Source: Musa acuminata AAA Group | Taxonomy: Eukaryota; Streptophyta; Magnoliopsida; Zingiberales; Musaceae | Length of the DNA: 64,000 nucleotides | NCBI RefSeq assembly: GCF_036884655.1 | Contig: NC_088355.1 | Coordinates: forward strand, 18,418,501-18,482,500 | Reading direction: 5' to 3' | Shown here: positions 9,282 to 21,418 of the stretch, piece after piece | Numbering within the stretch: the first letter of the stretch is position 1 | How the letters are laid out: the number at the start of each line of letters is the position of its first letter | Program-made: the position numbers and the translations under genes | The notes under the pieces: model-generated | Told to the model about the DNA's origin: nothing | What the model saw: the letters and a program-made list of their open reading frames with translations, nothing else | The model's database searches: none

Positions 9282-10936
9282 CCTCTTCTCTTTCTTGTAT
9301 TCCTGCTTCACTTGTTCCTCCTCCTCCACTCCCTTTCCTGTCCTCGGAGCAAACAGGTGGCGGAGGAAACGGAAGAAAGGTGTGGTGGTGGTGGGTTGAG
9401 AGGTGGGGGGGGGGGAGGGGGAGAGTGTGTGGAGGTAATTCTTATATGGGGATCCGGTGGTGGTGCTTGAGGAGGAGGAGGAGGAGGAGGAGGAGGGGAT
9501 ATGCCTGTGGTGGTCTTTTCCTTTTGAAGCTTCTCTTTATCTTCTCTTTGGAGTTGAGGCGATTCTGATACACTTTTGTAGCAGAGCTTTGCATGAGGGA
9601 AATAAATGGCAGCCCCAAAATGAAAATAAAAGAACAAAACTGATTCGAGCGTCACTCACTAGGATACCAAGTGGGGCCCCCCGGGTTTCGCGTCGGAGCT
9701 CAGCTGCTCGTGCTCGGCAGGAGTAAAGTGAGCCGACGGATCCCGACGTTAGACCCCACGTGGGGCTCCGCGGAGCACTCAATGGACACCTGCCACGTCA
9801 TCGGAGGGGCCTAAGTGGACAAAGATCTCCTTCGCCCGTGTCTTCATCTCATTAAACCGGAGGAAGATTTCTTTCCAACGTTCACTGCTTGAGTAGATTA
9901 AATTCAAGTTTGTTCATTCTATTCAAACATGATATAACGAAGGTGTTCGATGTTTGACCAATGGATGGAGAACTAAGGTGGCCATTCATTACCCATAACC
10001 AAATGATCCAAAAATAAAATATTTCAAGACTCTAAATGATTCAAAAACAAGCCAAGAATGTAATCTAAGAGTTGATTTTACCTTAGATGGACTGATGACA
10101 ACTATTTAACGTCAACAGATGATGAGGTTGCAGTTGGCTATATTTGTCATCTCCTACCTTTACATTCCTTGTGTTACGATCTATCTAATTAGATGCTCGT
10201 CAGGAAAAGGATAGCTAATAAGCTCAGCATGGCCTCTGGAGAAAGAAGAAATGAAAAAAGGACCGGGTGACAGAAACATCTGCCTGAGCAAAGGCCCACA
10301 GCTCTCGACAGCAGCAGATGCAGACATGAGTAAGTAAAATTGACAACAGGGTTACAAGGCTCGAGTATCTGAGATATCTCTTCCGCTGTTATTTCTACTC
10401 TTTATTTATTTCTCTCTCTCCTTCTAAATGTACTCTTTCTTTCTTCCCATACCGAACCGTATCGGTCTGTACACCGATGTATATTGATTTTGGATCAAGA
10501 TTTTAAATCATACTGAAACAAGCCACACTCAAATGCTATATTTTCAGTGGTAAGCGGATGATCATTGAAATCATCGGCTCGACTCTTTGGTAAAAATTAA
10601 AGGTCTCTCCATCATCATCACTTATCCGTTGCAAAATAGAAAAAAAATAAAAGATCATTAAAAGACCAAAATTTACTATGCACTGGAAAGTCTTTTCAGA
10701 TTAAATAAAACTTTAGTATAAGATGTGTTCCAAAGGTCTGTCACCACAGAATAAAACCTGCATCCTGTCCCTTTCACAACATCAGACACAAATCATGCTT
10801 CTTTAGACACTCTGTTTTAGCCATGGCACAGGTCTCCTTGGCCAGGACCGTGTACTATATTATATTTTTCACTGATAACCAAATACTGGAAGTGAATTGA
10901 ACCAAATACTTTTTACCTAAAACGATTATCATGTGA
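9282..10936. other. Intergenic DNA: upstream of CLE, downstream of GlcAT14
   Basis: Contains the presumed 5' leader and promoter of the CLE gene, read right to left. G-rich runs at about 9403-9420 and a GGA repeat at about 9466-9497 would be a C-rich leader on the coding strand. GC content drops beyond about 9850. The 3' untranslated region of the glucuronosyltransferase gene should lie just below 10937. No other gene is seen. Confidence 0.6.
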
Positions 10937-11451
10937 TTACTTGCACTGTCTCAGGCGGAAATTCTCCTCCGACAAGAGAGACAGCATAAGTCGCTCCAGC
11001 CTGATTGCACCAGGACCTGGTCGAAGGATGGTGGTATTCCCAATGACCAGGCAGGGATCACTGCCGTTTTCTCTACTCCCTACGCACCACCCTCCTAGAA
11101 CAATCATGTTTGGCCGACGGAACAATAGCTCAGCGTCGATCTTGTCGAGTATAGGATGGTCCCTGCGGAACTTCCGTGCAAATGGTGCATTGCTATCTAC
11201 TATGTGCGACATGTCATTAATGCTGAGGTAGTGCGGGTGCTGCTTCGGAGGATTATCCCATGAGATGAAGTGGAGGTCATGATTGACAGTGGTATTGCGG
11301 AATTCCTTTGCGTTGCATATGACAGTGTGGAAGTAACCTTCTGGTGAGGAGATGAAGTTGGCATAGTACATGAGCACTGTTCGTGGAAGGTTTTCCCAGC
11401 CCCATATGCAATAGTCGATGAAGGAATGGGAGAGTGCCATCCATGCAGAAC
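10937..11451 (-). CDS. GLCAT14: GLCAT14 exon 4
   Basis: Terminal exon after acceptor TGTTGCAG/GTTCTG. Encodes GSAWMALSHSFIDYCIWGW through NNTTVN-type and ISWDNPPKQHP motifs to the family C-terminus FRLRQCK and TAA at 10937-10939. Confidence 0.93.
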
Positions 11452-14400
11452 CTGCAACAAAACCAACATGTACAGTCATTTCGTATAGCTATCTGTTCAG
11501 CAAATAGGTTGTTTGGTAAATCAGTAGCTACTGTACAAAGAATGAAACAGGTGATTACCCACTAAAGTTAACACAAGGATCAAAACACACTGATCACTAT
11601 TTTCAATTGATGACTCACTAAAAATGATAAATTTGCAACCATTACTTTGATGATGCAGCATAAGAATGAGAACAAAATACAATCAGAAACTTTCAAGCAA
11701 CCATTGGAGCACCATTATGAGTTCAGAGCACAGGAACTCAGTCATGTAAAATACCCAAGCAACTACTTTAAAGGAAATAGAGGAAAAAAAGGAAAGAAGA
11801 GAAGCAGTGGCCATGCTTAATCACACTCTCCACTGCTGCTGTTTGCATATACAAGATAAAAGAAAAAGGAAAAGAAGAATGCAACAGCAGCACCAAAGAA
11901 AAAAGGTAGCAGTAAGGAGCAATGTTACACATCCCTCTACCTTTCTTAGACATACAAGTTGCCCATTGCTCGAGGTCCTACCAATGCAAAGTATGGAAAG
12001 GTCGATGTACTTAGTTTTACTCCTATAAGTAGACATGTAGCAGAAAGGTTTCTATGATATTTGAATCCTGATCACCCAAGATTCACACAGAAAATATTTC
12101 AAAATTCAGTCCCTATTAGAAAATGTGTATATCTTTCAAAACTTAATTTGAGTTTAAAATTTAAATATGATTTGATTTAAATAATGCATCAAAGTGTAAA
12201 GTCAAATATGAGCGAGCCCCTGGCATTTCTGGACACAATTGACAACAATATTTGAATACATAAAAAGAAGAGTACTTATCTGCATATTATCAAAAATATT
12301 TACATGTCATGTAAAGAGAAGCAGCAAACAATAAAACTTTTTTTACTTCTTAAGTGTCATGCTTAATTTAGATTTGAACACTGTCTCCAATCATGGGTTC
12401 CTAAAACCTCAGGAGTAATGAACAGTGAATGCTTAAGGTTATTGGCAATCTCAAACCCATGTTTATAAACCCTTCATGTAGGGTGAATTTAACAGAGTCA
12501 TACATAAACATGTACATGAGTTAAAATCTCCATAAATACCAAACTAGTAATCTCACACCATAAAGGAATCACAACTACTGGTAATTTGACTCACAATTGG
12601 CATCCTATAAGGTGCATGGCAATAGAAGATGACAGTAGAAGAGAGGAGGATAAACCTAATTAATTGAACTTCACAAGTCTGTTACCATGCCTCTGTTGTC
12701 ACTCACTATCATCACTTGTCATTGTTGCTACTTCTATCACATTACCTGTTGTCATTGATGCTACCGCATGAACCACTTGATTGTCACTACCATTTCTACT
12801 ACCATCACATGCTGCTAATAGAAGCCATTTCCCATGAGAGAGATAGGACATCTGGCGGTAATGGGAGTAAAGTTGGATACAAAATATGATAAAAGACTTA
12901 AACTCTAACAAACTTTATATCGAGTCAAATTCCCATTTTAAAGAGAAAACAAGAAAGAGAATTCAAAGGAAAAGTGAAGAAATGAAAAAAAAGAAAAGAA
13001 AAAAGAAAGTTATTAAAATATTGTTAATAGTGGTTATTTAAAAAAAAAATCATTATAAATAGTTAACCAATTAGTTTATATGGATGCTTCCTAGGCACTC
13101 GCTACCTTTATGTTATTGATGCAATTTTTATCTTATCAAATTCCGGCAAATTTCTGACCAATCAACAGAGATAAAGAGTACCTATAATGAACGTTAACTA
13201 CTTGAATAAACTTTCAACAAAGAGAAAGATTTCTATTTACCAAGGGTTTTCTTTTTCTTATTCTCTAGGCATATGCAATATCTCAGCCAGTATTGAATTT
13301 GACAAAAGCCTTATTCATAATTTCTTGTTACCAAAATTTGGGCACACTATCATGTGCTACTTAAATTATTTCTTTGACAGTTGCAATTTCAGAACTGTTA
13401 TCCTACATGTTACAATGTTTACTTACACAAACTCCATGTGTTACAGATTTATCATTTGTAATGATAATACGAGTTCAAGCTGACTGCAAAACATTGTAAA
13501 CTTCTTTCATTAAATTGCAAATTACACAAATCTATTAGCAGATATCTCCCACTCCAACAAACACAGACAACAACTGTGCATTGGATCGCAGAACCATGGA
13601 AAAAATCAATACTCCAAAAATGTGAGTTTAAGCTCCCATAACCTCCCGTGTCACTGCGATCTTAGATTGACCAACATTTAGACATGATATTGCACCTTCA
13701 TCAATGCCAATATCATTCAGGAGAACAATGTAAGGTGACAAGGAATGAAAAGTTGGAATTTGCAAATGATTAGCAAGTTCTCTTGATCATAATAACAACA
13801 TCCTAATGGATTCTGTTAAATCTCGGATTTTGATGATGAAACCAATTGATAAGTGTTTATGATTTGATCTGCGTTTTGAGTGAAGCAGAATGCTTCGATC
13901 AGGATTAGACAATTAAAACAGGAAGAATCATATTGGGCCGGAGGAAAACATATCAGAAGATTGGACGTTGGGTCGGAGGATCGGTCGACGTATCGACATA
14001 AGGCTTTGAGCCATGGATTCGGGCATCGGGCCAAGAAGAGCGGATATTGCGCCAAGGATATCGGAGTTGCGGAGTCAACTGGCCGATTGGGCAATAGGCC
14101 GCAAGAGAGGATGATGCGTCGAAGAATCGGAAGAAGCGTCGAGGGACCAATGACGTGCTAGACAACATGATTAATGCTTAGTATTAATTGTCTAGATCGA
14201 AGTGTGTTTTTAAATGTGCAGGATTAACTACGATAGCAAGGCATAAAACAAAATAAAGTCCCGGAGTCAAGGACGCAATTTCGTTGGGAGTTCGAGAGTT
14301 CGTTGGAAGTCCAAACGTTCGTCGGAAGTTCTACAGGAACCAGCCGAGAAGTCCAGGAGCTTGCCAAAGAAGCTCGTCGGAACTTGCTAAGAAGATCGTC

Positions 14401-17400
14401 GTGAAGTCTAGGAGCTTGCCGAGAGTCCGCTGGAATATTGCCGAGAGATCATCGGAAGTTCGCCAGAAGATCACCGGAAGCTCGCCGGAAGAAACTAGAC
14501 TTACGAACTTGTTTAACTTAGAATATGTCTTAGGAATCGTAGTTAGCACGTAATTGGGTTTGGATTTGGGCCAACCCAATTAAGGGCCGGTTAGGCCTAT
14601 GTAAGGACTGTGTTGGGTCCAATGAGAGGCCCAAACAATGTCCCAAGAAGTGGCACCGTCATGGCACAGTCTCCGAGACTGTGTCAGGCAATGGTACCGC
14701 CGGTCTGGGCGATGGTACTACCCAGACACAGCCTCCGAGAGGCTGCAGGCGGTGGTACCGCCCGTGCCCAGGAAACCCGGGATGAGATGTTTTTAGGCTC
14801 CAAGTTTGAATCAACTTGAGGCCTATAAATACCCTCTCATCCCTGATTAAAGAACACAAGCACAGAGAATTTAAAAGTAAGAAAACGCTGCTACAATCTC
14901 TTGAGAAATTCTCTCCTCCACTCTAAGTTTAGAATTCTATAAGAGAGGAGTGAGTGCTTGTAAGGGTTGTCTCCTAAACCCGGGAAAAGGAGAAGAGGGG
15001 TATAAAAGGTGGTTGGTCTTCGCCTATTGAAGGAAGACCGATAGTGGATGCCGATGGCCTCGACGAAAGAGGAATCGACGGAGTGGATGTAGGTCACGAC
15101 GACCGAACCACTATAAAATCTGGTTTGCATTTCCTTCTTGCAATTTACATTAACTGCAAACTGCCTTCAATACTTTTACGAACACACTTTCAAGTTAAGT
15201 TTCCGAAATCGATTTTTATCGTACGAAGAGATTTTTCAAAACCGACGTTTTTACCACTATACTAATTCACCCCCCCGGGAAAAGGAGAAGAGGGGTATAA
15301 AAGGTGGTTGGTCTTCGCCTATTGAAGGAAGACCGATAGTGGATGCCGATGGCCTCGACGAAAGAGGAATCGACGGAGTGGATGTAGGTCACGACGACCG
15401 AACCACTATAAAATCTGGTTTGCATTTCCTTCTTGCAATTTACATTAACTGCAAACTGCCTTCAATACTTTTACGAACACACTTTCAAGTAAAGTTTCCG
15501 AAATCGATTTTTATCGTACGAAGAGATTTTTCAGAACCGACGTTTTTACCATTACACTAATTCACCCCCCCCACCCCCCCCCCCTCTTAGTGCCGACCCC
15601 GTTCCTAACAATTGGTATCAGAGCCTCGTTTTCTCATTTGGTTTAACACCCAAAGAGAAATGACTCTTTTCGACTTTCAAGAGGATTACTCTCTCATTCG
15701 TCCTCCCTTTTTCAATGGGACGGACTACACTTATTGGAAAACTCGAATGAGAGTTTCTTGCTTTCATTGAATCTCGATTTATGGCACATAGTCGAATTTG
15801 ATTTTTAAAGGTCTTATCTTCCAATGAATCATTGGAATGATTTGGAGAAGAAGACTTTTTCTCTAAATGCAAAGGCTATGAATGCCTTATTTTGCGCCTT
15901 AGACAAAAACGAGTTTAATCAAATTTCTATGTGCGAAACGACTTTCGAAATTTGGCGCACTCTCGAAATCACACATGAAGGCACTAGCAAAGTTAAAGAT
16001 TCAAAAATCAACTTTTTAATGCATGATTTTGAACTTTTCGAATGAAGCCGAGCAAAACCATTGTTGACATGTACACTCGTTTTACGAATGTCGTCAATGG
16101 TTAAAAAGCTCTTGGTAAAAGCTTTTTGAATTTTGAACTCGTTAACAAGATTTTACGATCACTTTCTAAAAATTGAAATTCGAAAGTAACGACTATTCAA
16201 GAATAAAAAAATTTAAATACTTTTTTTATCGAAGAACTCATCGGGTCTTTAATGACCTACGAAATGACTAATGTGGCACTTAACGAATATGAGAACCACC
16301 TTCCAAAGAACAGGAAGGATTTTGAACTTAGAACAATTGAAGACCACTCGAGCATAAGCTCAAGTGATGGTGAACATGAACTCCTCACTATGAAATTTAA
16401 AAGGTTCATGAAACAAGAGTTAAAGAACAAAAATAAAAAGAACGCAACTACTTGCTATGAACGCAAGAAGAAGGAAGCCCTTTGGGACGAATCAAGCTCA
16501 TCCGAAGACGAGGAGAAAAACAAATGCGAGGTGGCAAACTATGCCTTAACGGCTTTCGACGATGAGTAATCAAAATGCCCTTAATTTATTTTGAAATTAC
16601 ATAATGCATTTCATGAGTTACTTTTAATTTAGTTTAGAATAATTATTTTTCTTGAAAATTACATGTTTAATAAATGAAAATGCAAAAAAAAAAAAAGGAA
16701 TAATGCTTATCATGTTAGTAATTTTGAAAATGATAATGAAAATTACATGTTTTATGTTAAAGGAATAAAATGTTAGATTTAAATCTAATGATAATCACAT
16801 GTATGTTTTTCAAGAAGAAATAATATGTATCATGTTGATTTCCATATTGTTTCTCGATTTTGATTGAAGATACTTCATGTTTAATGAAATCATGCTTAAT
16901 GATTTAATGATGCATAATGATGTAATGATGTAATGGAAATGTTAAAAAGTCTTGGTATCATGCTTGACGATTTTATAATTATGCATGGTGATTTAAAGTA
17001 ATAATAAGTTTTGGGTTTATTGAGCTTGATGATTTCTATGATTTTCATATTATTTTTTTATTATAAATAATGAAGCATGGCCTTTGTATGAAAGACTTGA
17101 ACATGAAATCAATCATAAAATTTGGAACTAAAAGAACTTGAGCTATTTTTAATATATCTATAGTGCTTTCATTAAATGATCCGAAAAATGATTTTGATGA
17201 TCATTTTGGATTTGACAATTTGTTTTCATATTTAACCAAACACTTAATTTATTCATGTTTATGACATGAGATGTATTTTATATGAATCATTTTGTTCTCA
17301 TATGATTTAATCGTCTAAAGAAGAAAATTATCATAATGAATCTATGAATCTCTTGGACTATGTAAAAGATTTTGATAATTTTACATGATGATTTTAGATT

Positions 17401-20400
17401 TCTTTTCATATGATTCGTTTTAATAATAAGATAATATATCCAATCGAATCATTTTTCAAAATTTATAACTTGAGATTTCTTATGCACGAATCAAGATCTC
17501 TTATGTTTCTTTTATCCATTTATAAAAAGAAGAGATTTGATGAAATAAATCATGTCTTGTGACATTCATGATTTGATATTATTATCTTTCATGACATGAT
17601 GTGTAAATTCCTTTGTATTTGTGGTTATAAACCTCATGTTATAAGTAGAGTATTGATGTAAAAATTGTATTCTTCCACTCTACTTCCTTGATTACAATAA
17701 AGGGGAGATAGAAAATTGCTAGTTTAAATGTTAAATTTAGGCAAATTACAAAAATGCATAAACTCTCCTTATACATTCTTTTTCGGATCATGATCTTGAT
17801 TTCTCGAATTTTAAACTTGAATCTTCTTTTTGAATCAAGATTATTTTCCTATCATGCTTTCTTGTCAAAAATAATATATGATCTTTTGATATTCATTTTT
17901 TTTTTTACTTTTGTCATGCTTTGAAAATTGTTGTAAAGGGAAAAGAATTACAACATTGTATTCTTCCCTTCTTTTTGACATTGACAAAGAGGGAGAAATA
18001 TTGCTAGCTCATCTTGCAAAATTTAGAAACTTATACTTTGCAAAGGAATTAAAATTACTAGCTCAAACATTGCAAAGGAAGCAAAAATTTCCTAGCTTGC
18101 AAATTGCATGGAGAAAGAAGTGCTATCTTGCTTATCTTAAGAAGCAAAACATGCTAACTTGTACATCTAGCAAGATTTACAAATTTGTATATTTCAAGAA
18201 GCAAGAGTTGCTTCTTGAACATCTTAAAATCGCTAGCTTACACACTTCAACAAGAAAGCTATCTTGCATTTGCTTTCGAAATATTGCTAGCTTGCATGTT
18301 TTAAAATGCTGTAAAATTTTTGCTAGCTTGCATGATGATAAAAGTTGATGTTTATTATGCAACAATTTGAACTTGTATGTCCAAACATTTGAAAGTTACA
18401 CTTCTCCTTTTTGTTGATAACAAAGGGGGAGAAGTATGATCATGTTATGCATGATGAAATGTTGCAAATATTTATGATGAAATTTGCAATGACTTGAATT
18501 CAGCTTGAATTCAAGGTTCTATCAATATAGCATATTGATAGGGGGAGTTTGTTTAAACTCCAGGAGTTAAGCTTAACTCCGCCATCAATTTGTTGTCATC
18601 ATAAAAAAGGGGGAGATTGTTGAATCTCAGATTTTGATGATGAAACCAATTAATAAGTGTTTATGATTTGATATGCGTTTTGAGTGACGCAGGATGCTTC
18701 GATCAGGATGAGACAATTAAAGCAGGAAGAATCATGTTGGGCCGGAGGAAAACATGTCAGAAGATTGGACATCGGGTCGGAGGAACGATCGATGTATCGA
18801 CAGAAGGCTTCGAGTCATAGATTCGGGTATCGAACCAAGAATAACGGATATTGCGCCAAGGATATCGGAGTTGCGGAGTCAACTGGCCGATTGGGCAAAA
18901 GGCGGCAAGAGAAAACGATGCGCCGAAGAATCGGACGAAGCGTCGAGGGACCAATGACATGCCGGACAATATGATTAATGCTTAGTATTAATTGTCTAGA
19001 TCGAAGTGTGTTTTTACATGTGCAGGATTAACTACAATAGTAAGGCATAAAGCAAAATGAAGTCCCGGAGTCAAGGACGCGATTTCGTTGATAGTTCGAG
19101 AGTTCATCGGAAGTTCTGCAGGAACCAACCGAGAAGTCCAAGAGCTTGCCAAAGAAGCTCATTAGAACTCGCTAAGAAGATCGTCATGAAGTTCAGGAGC
19201 TTGCCGGGAGTCCGTTGGAACATTGCCGAGAGATCGTCGGAAGTTCGCCGAAAGTTCGTCGGAAGCTCGCCGAAAGAAACTAGACTTACGGACTTGTTTA
19301 ACTTAGAATATGTCTTAGGAATCGTAGTTAGCATGTAATTGGGTTTGGATTTGGGCCAACCCAATTAGGGGCCAGTTGGGCCCATGTAAGAACTGTGTTG
19401 GGCCTAATGAGAGGCCCAAACAGTGTCCCAAGAAATGACATCGTCGTGGCACAGTCTCCGAGACTGTGTCAAGCGGTGGTACCATCGGTCTGGGCGATGG
19501 TACCACCCAAACACAGCCTCCGAGAGGCTGCAGGCGGTGGTACCGCCCGTGCCCAGGAAACCCAGGATGAGATGTTTTTAGGCTTCAAGTTTGAATCAAC
19601 TTGAGGCCTATAAATACTCCTCTCATCCCTGGTTAAAGAACACAAGCATAGAGAATTTAAAAGTGAGAAAACGCTGCTGTAATCTCTTGAGAAATTCTCT
19701 CCTCCACTCTAAGTTTAAAATTCTGTAAGAGAGAAGTGAGTGCTTGTAAGGGTTGTCTCCTAAACCCAGGAAAAGGAGAAGAGGTGTATAAAAGGTGGTT
19801 GATCTTCGCCTATTGAAGGAAGACCGATAGTGGATGCCGGTGGCCTCGACGGAAGAGGAATCGACGGAGTGGATGTAGGTCACGACGACCGAACTGCTAT
19901 AAAATCTGGTTTGCATTTCCTTCTTGCAATTTACATTAACTGCAAACTGCCTTCAATACTTTTACAAACACGCTTTCAAGTTAAGTTTCCGAAATCGGTT
20001 TTTATCGTACGAAGAGATTTTTCAGAACCGATGTTTTTACCGCTGCACTAATTCACCCCCCCCCCTCTTAATGCCGACTCCGTTCCTAACATATTCATAT
20101 ATAATTTTGGCACAAGACAACAATCTGATACTTGTTAAGTAAACAAAAACTGCCTGCAAATTAATAACAGGATGCTAACTTAATCAAACTTGTTTAACCA
20201 AATATTATTTTCCCATCAGGATTTGTCCATGGTCACTGTAACTAGTTTGAAATTCTATTAGTAACAAAGATTGAACAATCACATTCATTGATCACAAAAC
20301 CAGCCGAATAAAGCCTTAGCTTGGAACTGATTTCTGCTGAGAATTAAATAGTCTGATTCAGGTATGCAAGAAATCAAAATCCTAGACTTAAAAGACTCAT

Positions 20401-21418
20401 CATACCTGTAAATAGTTTGAATGCAGTAGGCACACTCCTCCTCTGAGGGATCCAGAAAACATCAGCTTTCTTCGACATATACAACCCTGGATCTATAATT
20501 ATGGGTTTCGCCCTCTGGAACCTACAAGCACAGATCAAAACAGTAGTCAATTCTTATCCAAACCAAGCAAGTCAAGAAAAAATGCAACATAAATTTTATC
20601 AAACATACGCCTTCCACCCAATATTACTGGTATGATCGATGAAGTTGAGATCCCTCGGTAAGTACGACAAAGTGTGCAGCAGATCTAAATCCAAACGCCA
20701 GAAAAACCACGCATTTGCTTTTAGTCCATGGGATAAGAGGAGCATTTTGTCCAAAAAGGGGAAAAGAAGCTTATTTACCGTCTTGGGTGACAAGCGGGTA
20801 ATCCGATGCACTGAGATTAATGAACCAATCCCAGTTGCCACCCTCCTTCAGCAGAATAGCCGCAGCATGGAGAGTGTTGGCCACCATGGTCGGCCCACGG
20901 TACGTGACCAAGTTCGCCTTGGTGATCATCCTCACATTCTTGACAGACGCAAAAAGCGGGTGGCCGGCAATATAATTCCTGAGGTCGTCGCGCTCCTCCG
21001 AGGAGGCCTCCAGATCGAGGTGGACGACGTAGAGGTTGGCGGGATGGTAGACGGCAAGTAGGACACGCTTGAGCATATTGCCATCGCCGACGGTGCCGGA
21101 GATAAGGTACGCGAGGCGGGGCGGGGGCGGGGGCGGAGAGGGGCGGAGATGGGAGGAGGGAGGGGTGGGGCGGAGCTTGGGCTCGACGAAGACGGGAGCG
21201 TAGAGGGCGGCGAAGGGATTGGAGGGATGGGAGAGGAGCGCGGAAGGGAGGAGGGAAAGGGGGAGGAGGGCGAGGGGGTCGTCCGGGGAGGAGAAGGTGG
21301 TGAGACAGAGGAGGAGGACAAGGGAGACGGTAGCTCCGACGGCCAGGGGGGCGATCCACTTCCGCTCCGCCCCCATCGCCGCCGGCCACGCGTGCAGGGA
21401 GTTGAGGGCCGCCTTCAT
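10937..21418 (-). CDS. GLCAT14: Beta-glucuronosyltransferase GlcAT14 type (GT14, Branch domain), four exons
   Basis: Golgi type II membrane glycosyltransferase of family GT14. Characterised Arabidopsis members add glucuronic acid to beta-1,6/1,3-galactans of arabinogalactan proteins. Exons: 21418-20779, 20684-20609, 20521-20406 and 11451-10937, all with GT/AG junctions and a continuous frame, giving 448 residues (Arabidopsis proteins are about the same length). In order: short cytoplasmic tail, one membrane anchor (IAPLAVGATVSLVLLLCL), a proline-rich stem, then the catalytic domain with LAYLISGTVGD, NLYVVHLDLEAS, WDWFINLSASDYPL, FKLFTGSAWMALS and ISWDNPPKQHP, ending FRLRQCK. Start MKAALNSL is preferred; MGAERKWI (21376) or an upstream MRPDGSREF (21460) are alternatives. 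Intron 3 is 8954 bp because element B lies in it. The gene looks intact; the exact paralogue is not certain. Confidence 0.93.
11452..13813 (-). other. GLCAT14 intron 3, part downstream of the retroelement insertion
   Basis: AT-rich non-coding sequence. Short frames such as 13187-13483 have no recognisable motif. The remaining intron part lies at 20092-20405. Without element B the intron would be about 2.7 kb. Confidence 0.8.
14824..14831 (+). promoter_or_regulatory. TATA box, 5' LTR of element B
   Basis: TATAAATA in GAGGCCTATAAATACC, the same position as in the other family LTRs. Confidence 0.7.
14979..15566 (+). repeat. Direct tandem duplication of about 295 bp in the 5' LTR of B
   Basis: Two copies run from CCCGGGAAAAGGAGAAGAGG to CACTAATTCACCCCC and differ at only a few positions. 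The junction joins the poly-C tract of copy 1 to the CCC of copy 2. The 3' LTR has a single copy, so the duplication probably arose after insertion, by slippage or unequal exchange at C-runs. Confidence 0.9.
15611..15624 (+). other. Primer-binding site of element B
   Basis: ATTGGTATCAGAGC directly after the LTR, a full match to the tRNA-iMet-type primer site. Confidence 0.88.
15660..16569 (+). pseudogene. gag: Broken gag gene of element B
   Basis: Starts MTLFDFQED and contains GTDYTYWKTRMRV, then loses frame at about 15760. The AKAMNALFCALDKNEF segment is open at 15824-16045, followed by further shifts and stops. A last frame (16252-16569) carries the acidic serine-rich end. No zinc knuckle and no pol follow. 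Confidence 0.85.
16570..18602 (+). other. AT-rich internal region of element B without pol
   Basis: Same layout as in element A: AT-rich first half, then GCTAGCTTG / CTATCTTGC / AAGAAGCAAAA reiterations at about 17985-18330. PPT-like tracts occur at about 17700-17709, 17984-17997 and 18420-18434 before the true polypurine tract. Confidence 0.7.
18603..18617 (+). other. Polypurine tract of element B
   Basis: AAAAAAGGGGGAGAT directly before the 3' LTR. Confidence 0.9.
18618..20091 (+). repeat. 3' LTR of element B
   Basis: TGTTGAATCTCAGATTTTG to CCGTTCCTAACA, 1474 bp, with a TATA box at 19609-19616 and GGTGGTACC-type U3 motifs at about 19437-19557. Confidence 0.88.
20406..20521 (-). CDS. GLCAT14: GLCAT14 exon 3
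   Basis: 116-bp exon between TTGTAG/GTTCCA and TTTACAG/GTATGA. Encodes FQRAKPIIIDPGLYMSKK, then the DVFWIPQRR segment and FKLFT, all typical of the family. Confidence 0.9.
20609..20684 (-). CDS. GLCAT14: GLCAT14 exon 2
   Basis: 76-bp exon between TTTAG/ATCTGC and AAGGC/GTATGT. Encodes DLLHTLSYLPRDLNFIDHTS and the start of IGWKA. The frame joins exons 1 and 3 exactly. Confidence 0.9.
20779..21418 (-). CDS. GLCAT14: GLCAT14 exon 1
   Basis: Encodes the tail, membrane anchor, proline-rich stem and the first part of the Branch domain up to SDYPLVTQD. Donor site CAAGACG/GTAAATA. Strongly GC-rich compared with exon 4, as is common for first exons of monocot genes. The GC richness leaves long meaningless frames on both strands over the same interval. 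Confidence 0.93.

Larger units (their letters stand above)
13814..15610 (+). repeat. 5' LTR of element B with an internal tandem duplication
   Basis: Starts TGTTAAATCTCGGATTTTG and ends CCGTTCCTAACA before ATTGGTATCAGAGCC. It is about 320 bp longer than the 3' copy, mostly because 14979-15273 is repeated as 15274-15566. Confidence 0.88.
13814..20091 (+). mobile_element. Element B: gag-only copia-type element inside GLCAT14 intron 3
   Basis: LTR (13814-15610), primer site, broken gag, AT-rich body without pol, polypurine tract, LTR (18618-20091). Flanks are GATTC on the left and TATTC on the right, which fits a 5-bp target duplication with one change. It is antisense to the host gene. Its LTRs carry GGTGGTACC-type U3 motifs, unlike the GGTGCAACC type in A, H, G and L, so it belongs to another subfamily. 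Confidence 0.88.

Noticed and set aside
9046..9399. 117-codon plus-strand frame over the CLE gene
   Set aside because: It is the shadow of the CLE coding strand; the minus frame has a signal peptide and a complete CLE motif.
11768..13483. Short frames in GLCAT14 intron 3
   Set aside because: AT-rich, no motif, and located within a gene whose exons splice around them.
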